Shown here piece after piece: positions 21,917 to 25,444 of a stretch of DNA of 25,444 nucleotides. Location: contig JADFKM010000028.1 of assembly GCA_022564935.1 (NCBI GenBank), forward strand, positions 1 to 25,444. Direction: 5' to 3'. The stretch is from Candidatus Dadabacteria bacterium. Its GTDB lineage: Bacteria > Desulfobacterota_D > UBA1144 > Nemesobacterales > JADFKM01. The notes under the pieces were generated by a model. The model was not told the DNA's origin and searched no databases. It saw only the letters and a program-made list of their open reading frames with translations. The position numbers and the translations under genes are program-made. Position 1 is the first letter of the stretch. The number at the start of each line of letters is the position of its first letter.

Positions 21917-24172
21917 ATGAATTTCCTCGCTCTGCTTTCCTCAAAGAAGTTTCTCATCTCTGCGGCGCTGATAACGGCGGCGGCGCTTGCACTTACCGCC
22001 TTTCCCCTCGTAGGCGTCCTTGGATTTGAGTACAGCGTATTTACCGCCTTCGTACTGGCGTTTTTATCTGTGTTCCTCTCTGCTGAGCTGATCGCTCTCG
22101 ATTACACCAAAGGGCCGAAGGGACAGAACCGGTTTTCCGATTTGATGTCGATGGTGCTTTCTTTGCACCTGATCCTGCTCGCTATACCGTTTCTCGTAGG
22201 TCTTGGAAGCTCGGTAATAAGGTCGGACTGTTATATAAGTGAGGGTGTTGTGTTTTATCTGTTAATCCCGCTCGTCACCGTGTTCTTCTCCTGCTCCCTG
22301 GGGATGTTTTTGGGAACGGTGTTTCCGAGGAGGGGGTTTTTAATCGGGGCGCTTGTGCTTATCGGCACGGTTCTGTACTCCCTTTGGAACCTGTACCGTG
22401 AGCTTCCCGTGTATGCCTACAACCCGGTCTTCGGGTTTTTTCCCGGCCCCCTTTATGACGAGGTAATACCTATCACTAAAGCCCTCATCATGTACAGGGC
22501 GCTTATAGTCTGCTGGGGTTTGAGCTTCCTTACGGCCCTGGGCCTATACAGGAGGGTAAAGTTCGGGATCTTGAGGGCGTGGGAAGCGGTCGTGTTAGTC
22601 GTATTAATTGCAGTGCTTGTAGCTGGGTATGTGAAGCGCGAGGAGCTGGGGTTTCAATACACAAGGGACTACGTTGTTGAAAACTATCTGGTAGGCTCGG
22701 TAGAGACCAAGCACTTCATAATCTATTTCACTCCCGGCACGAGGGAAGCTCGCGACATTGCGCTCATCGCCAACGACCACGAGTGGCGCTACCGGCAGCT
22801 AGCCGATTTCATGAAGGTAGGCTCGGAGGAGAAAATCCGTTCCTACATATACCCTGACTCCAAAACACGCAAAAAGCTCCTGGGCTCAGGCGCCGTGACC
22901 GTGGCGAACCCCATACACCGCGAGATTCACCTGGTCTACGACTCCTTCCCCCACGACGTATTGAAGCACGAGCTTGCGCACGTAATGGCCTCCGAGTTCG
23001 GCACCAGGGTTCTACGCGTAAGCCCGAAGGTGGGGCTTGTCGAAGGGCTGGCGGTGGCAGCCGATTGGGGGGGTGAGGCTCACGACCCCCACCAGTGGTC
23101 TGCGGCTCTCCATGACATTGGGGCGGCGCCCGATATTACCGAGGTGCTCGGTTACGGGTTCTGGGTCAAGGCCCCTTCGAGGAGCTACACAGTTATGGGC
23201 TCCTTTTCCAGGTTCCTCATCGACACATACGGGATTCAAAGATACAAGCGGTTTTACAGGTCGGGAGACGCTTCAGTGTATGGGAAGGCCCTGGATGAGC
23301 TTGTTGGACAATGGAGGGAATTCCTAGGGGCCATAAGCGTGCCCGAGGGCCTCCGTCAGCTGGCTCTCTATAAATTCAGCCAGCCTAGCATATTCGAAGG
23401 GAAGTGTCCGCGAAAGATAAGCGCATTGAGGGAGAAGGCAATATTAGAGTTCAAGAACCGGAACTACTACCGCGCGCGTAGCTATGTTGATTCTGCTCTA
23501 CGGCACAGCCCCGACGACCCGTCTCTCCTACAGATCCTTTCATACACGTATTACTACGGGGGCGATTTCGATTCTTTGCTGGCCATGGATGCGCAGAGGG
23601 AGTCTTTAACTAAAGTCGATAGGGCGGTAATCGAGAATTTAAGGGCAAACGCGCTTTGGCAGCTTGGAGATGCGCAGAAGGCGCTTGAGTTGTATCGATC
23701 TCTTCACAAGTTGGGTTACCCGCCCGATCTGCAAAGGTCGATTGAGCTGAAGATCAACTCTATCGAGATCGGAGGAGGTATAGAGGAGAAGATGAGGGAG
23801 TACTTCTCAACCAGGGACAAGGTAACTCAGGTAGCCGTCCTCAGTGATCTGGTAAGGGAAAACCCCGATTACGGTGGCGGATTCTATTTGCTGGGAAAGA
23901 TATTTTACTCGAATGGAGAGTACAAGAGGGCAAAGGGCTATCTTTCCCGTTCCGTACGGCTCGGACTTCCGACCGGGAAGCTTTTTAGGGAAAGCCTGAT
24001 GCTGCTCGGACTCAGCTCTTTTGCAGACGGGGACTACGCGGATGCTACAGCCGGTTTTGAAAGGGTGCTTAAACTTGGAGCCGACCGGAGACTGACAGAG
24101 TCGGCAAGGGATTTCATCGACAGGTCTAAGTGGTCGGTGAGCTCCGAGGCGTGGAAGATTAAAGACGGTTAA
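21917..24172 (+). CDS. Polytopic membrane protein with peptidase-MA domain and TPR repeats
   Basis: This 751-residue protein has three parts. Residues 1-240 hold about seven membrane helices whose character (FSDLMSMVLSLHLILLAIPF and later loops) recalls ABC-2-type permeases, though I cannot prove it. Residues ~262-450 form a peptidase-MA-like metalloprotease with KHFIIYFTPG, HELAH at 351-355 and VEGLAVAADW (Glu376, probable third zinc ligand). Residues ~490-745 are TPR-like repeats (FKNRNYYRARSYVDSALRHS, then GKIFYSNGEYKRAKGYLSRS). It resembles a membrane-anchored version of the secreted protein at 14339-15955. The function is unknown; an envelope protease with a protein-docking arm is a fair guess. 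lspA follows 66 bp later. Confidence 0.75.
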   Translation: MNFLALLSSKKFLISAALITAAALALTAFPLVGVLGFEYSVFTAFVLAFLSVFLSAELIALDYTKGPKGQNRFSDLMSMVLSLHLILLAIPFLVGLGSSVIRSDCYISEGVVFYLLIPLVTVFFSCSLGMFLGTVFPRRGFLIGALVLIGTVLYSLWNLYRELPVYAYNPVFGFFPGPLYDEVIPITKALIMYRALIVCWGLSFLTALGLYRRVKFGILRAWEAVVLVVLIAVLVAGYVKREELGFQYTRDYVVENYLVGSVETKHFIIYFTPGTREARDIALIANDHEWRYRQLADFMKVGSEEKIRSYIYPDSKTRKKLLGSGAVTVANPIHREIHLVYDSFPHDVLKHELAHVMASEFGTRVLRVSPKVGLVEGLAVAADWGGEAHDPHQWSAALHDIGAAPDITEVLGYGFWVKAPSRSYTVMGSFSRFLIDTYGIQRYKRFYRSGDASVYGKALDELVGQWREFLGAISVPEGLRQLALYKFSQPSIFEGKCPRKISALREKAILEFKNRNYYRARSYVDSALRHSPDDPSLLQILSYTYYYGGDFDSLLAMDAQRESLTKVDRAVIENLRANALWQLGDAQKALELYRSLHKLGYPPDLQRSIELKINSIEIGGGIEEKMREYFSTRDKVTQVAVLSDLVRENPDYGGGFYLLGKIFYSNGEYKRAKGYLSRSVRLGLPTGKLFRESLMLLGLSSFADGDYADATAGFERVLKLGADRRLTESARDFIDRSKWSVSSEAWKIKDG

Positions 24173-24201
24173 ATGCTCAACTGCATGTGGGGAATATAAG
24201 G

Positions 24202-24229
24202 TTGCGTAGCGGGGAGCTACCCGTATAAT
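24202..24229 (+). promoter_or_regulatory. Candidate lspA promoter, leaderless
   Basis: A perfect TATAAT (24224-24229) lies 9 nt before the lspA ATG at 24239, with TTGCGT (24202-24207) 16 nt upstream of it. Transcription would start at about 24236. No Shine-Dalgarno sequence lies close enough; GGGGAG at 24211 is over 20 nt away. Confidence 0.45.
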
Positions 24230-24238
24230 CATAAAATC

Positions 24239-24724
24239 ATGATCAAGGCACGTTTAAGCGTATCGATCGCCTTATTAGTGATCGTAACCGACCAGCTTAC
24301 AAAGTTCCTAATACGCACTAACCTCGCCCTTCACGAAAAGATCCGGGTGCTCCCGTTTTTAGATATAGTGCACTATCAAAACAGCGGCGCTGCCTTCGGG
24401 ATTCTGAACTCACTCGATGAGCGTCTCAGGATGGGCTTTTTTGTATTTGTGCTTATTGTTGCGGTGGTGGTTCTCGTAGCCTTGATGAGAAAGGCCTCTG
24501 AAGATAACAAACTTCTTATTTCAGCCCTGTCGATGATATTGGGGGGAGCGATAGGGAATTCGATGGACAGGATCTATGCCGGGTCTGTGACCGATTTTCT
24601 CGACCTGCACTGGTTTGGACACCAGAAGCTCCACTGGGCGGCATTCAACATTTCGGATTGCGCCATCACAGTAGGGGTGGCAATTGTCTTGTACGACACT
24701 TTCCGGTCTGCGAGGGCAGGGTAG
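24239..24724 (+). CDS. lspA: Lipoprotein signal peptidase (signal peptidase II)
   Basis: This 161-residue inner-membrane aspartyl protease cleaves signal peptides of lipid-modified prolipoproteins. It has four predicted membrane helices and all family motifs: VTDQLTKFLI (residues 16-25), NSGAAFGIL (48-56), GGAIGNSMDRI (102-112) and the catalytic dyad Asp119 (GSVTDFLDLH) and Asp140 (AAFNISDCAI). The length is normal. Its substrates here would include BamD and the NTF2-like lipoprotein. It is followed 3 bp later by riboflavin synthase, so the two are probably cotranscribed. The ileS gene often found before lspA is absent. Confidence 0.96.
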   Translation: MIKARLSVSIALLVIVTDQLTKFLIRTNLALHEKIRVLPFLDIVHYQNSGAAFGILNSLDERLRMGFFVFVLIVAVVVLVALMRKASEDNKLLISALSMILGGAIGNSMDRIYAGSVTDFLDLHWFGHQKLHWAAFNISDCAITVGVAIVLYDTFRSARAG

Positions 24725-24727
24725 CCT

Positions 24728-25051
24728 ATGTTTACAGGGATTGTAGAGTGCGTGGGTACGGTGAAGGCCGTCAAGGCCGGGTCGGCCGATTCAGTGTTTA
24801 CCATTTCGCCCGCCGCAATCGAGCTCTCCGGCGTTAGCGCAGGCGAAAGCATTTCCGTAAGCGGGGTGTGCCTAACCGTCACGTCGATAACGCCCGATTC
24901 GTTCACTGTGGACGCTTCGCATGAGACCCTCGCCCGCACCACTCTATCGAGCCTTAAAAACGGCAGCAGGGTGAATCTGGAAATGGCGCTACAGGCCGGC
25001 GGGAGGATGGGGGGACACATCGTCAACGGCCACGTGGACGGAGTCGGCACG
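24728..25051 (+). CDS. ribE: Riboflavin synthase alpha chain, C-terminal part cut by a chimeric join
   Basis: Riboflavin synthase joins two lumazine molecules into riboflavin using two similar lumazine-binding repeats. This frame starts with the family hallmark MFTGIVECVGTV, then GVCLTV (near residue 60), DASHETLARTTL and ALQAGGRMGGHIVNGHVDGVGT, which opens the second repeat. At about residue 105-109 the homology ends within VGTI, and the frame continues into enoyl-CoA hydratase. About half of the enzyme (second repeat) is therefore missing. The ATG at 24728 is 3 bp after the lspA stop. The gene is probably intact in the source genome. Confidence 0.9.
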
Positions 25052-25054
25052 ATC
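25043..25054 (+). other. Chimeric junction, riboflavin synthase to enoyl-CoA hydratase
   Basis: GTCGGCACGATC encodes VGTI, which fits both the riboflavin synthase motif (HVDGVGTI) and the start of the hydratase strand (VGTIRLDRP). The two sources may share these bases, which explains an in-frame switch at a short identical stretch. Confidence 0.6.
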
Positions 25055-25444
25055 CGGCTGGACCGGCCCAAGATGAACGCGCTGAACCAGCAGGTCCAGG
25101 AGGAGATCCGGGCCGCGGCGCAGGAGGCGACCGAGCGCGACGACGTACGCGCCGTCGTGGTGTACGGCGGCGAGCGGGTCTTCGCCGCCGGCGCCGACAT
25201 CAAGGAGATGGCGGAGATGTCGTACGCGGACATGGGCGCCCGCTCCGGCGGCCTGCAGTCCTCGCTGACCGCCGTCGCCCGCATCCCCAAGCCCGTCGTG
25301 GCCGCGGTCACCGGCTACGCCCTCGGCGGCGGGTGCGAGCTCGCGCTCTGCGCCGACGTGCGTATCGCCGCCGACAACGCGACGCTCGGCCAGCCCGAGA
25401 TCCTGCTCGGCATCATCCCCGGGGCCGGCGGCACCCAGCGGCTC
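25055..25444 (+). CDS. Actinobacterial enoyl-CoA hydratase fragment (foreign DNA, runs off the end)
   Basis: From residue ~110 of the open frame the product is a crotonase-family protein: RLDRPKMNALN, FAAGADIKEMAEMSYADM (oxyanion hole), TGYALGGGCELALCADVRIA and LGQPEILLGIIPGAGGTQRL (catalytic Glu kept), where the window ends. The family match and wording are those of streptomycete and related enoyl-CoA hydratases. Of the 130 codons here only GTA and CGT do not end in G or C, in sharp contrast to the mixed third positions of lspA and ribE next to it. The gene lacks its true start and its C-terminal third. It is a foreign or misjoined piece, unrelated to the intact crotonase gene at 4471-5250. 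Confidence 0.9.

Noticed and set aside
1-25444. CRISPR array, transposase, integrase or phage genes
   Set aside because: No regularly spaced repeats and no proteins of these classes were seen on either strand.

Overview
The window looks like one contig from a Gram-negative (diderm) bacterium with DNA of other origin joined at both ends. The core, about 420-25045, carries bamD, lspA, dksA, nuoM, the C5-pathway haem genes hemA-hemC and a DUF4175/peptidase-MA/MoxR operon. That mix suggests a deltaproteobacterium-like or related uncultured lineage, but no 16S or ribosomal marker is present, so the placement is weak. No tRNA, rRNA, CRISPR array, IS element or phage gene was seen.

Left end (1-2495): the first ~137 bases encode the N-terminus of an actinobacterial YidC. 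They run in frame through ~280 bases of unrecognised coding sequence into an alanine dehydrogenase that lacks its N-terminus. A two-ACT-domain GcvR-like protein and peptide deformylase follow. At 2534-3862 lie bamD and a small NTF2-like lipoprotein. On the minus strand come a DksA-family regulator, an enoyl-CoA hydratase and an EamA transporter. A decayed second copy of the EamA gene tail sits at 4334-4381. A small AT-rich zinc-ribbon gene (6480-6710, plus strand) precedes the haem pair hemA-hemC (minus strand, overlapping).

The most coherent pathway is the minus-strand operon 11572-9351: two tandem 6-pyruvoyl-tetrahydropterin synthase (PTPS) paralogues, GTP cyclohydrolase I and a short-chain dehydrogenase, all overlapping. 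This is the gene set expected for tetrahydrobiopterin synthesis (GTP -> dihydroneopterin triphosphate -> 6-pyruvoyl-tetrahydropterin -> reduced biopterin). Divergent from it is a plus-strand operon (11691-16956) of DUF4175 membrane protein, peptidase-MA/TPR protein and MoxR ATPase, joined by ATGA overlaps. It meets a lone nuoM tail to tail.

Right part (18638-25444): a broken cytochrome c peroxidase, an unrecognised acidic protein, an AMP-forming acyl-CoA ligase, a large membrane protein combining a peptidase-MA domain with TPRs, lspA, and riboflavin synthase. Riboflavin synthase is cut at about 25043-25054 and continues in frame into a very GC-rich actinobacterial enoyl-CoA hydratase fragment. 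This is most simply an assembly or amplification chimera.

A recurring regulatory feature is a sigma70-like promoter whose -10 box lies about 10-15 nt before the start codon with no Shine-Dalgarno sequence (bamD, dksA, lspA), suggesting leaderless or nearly leaderless mRNAs.
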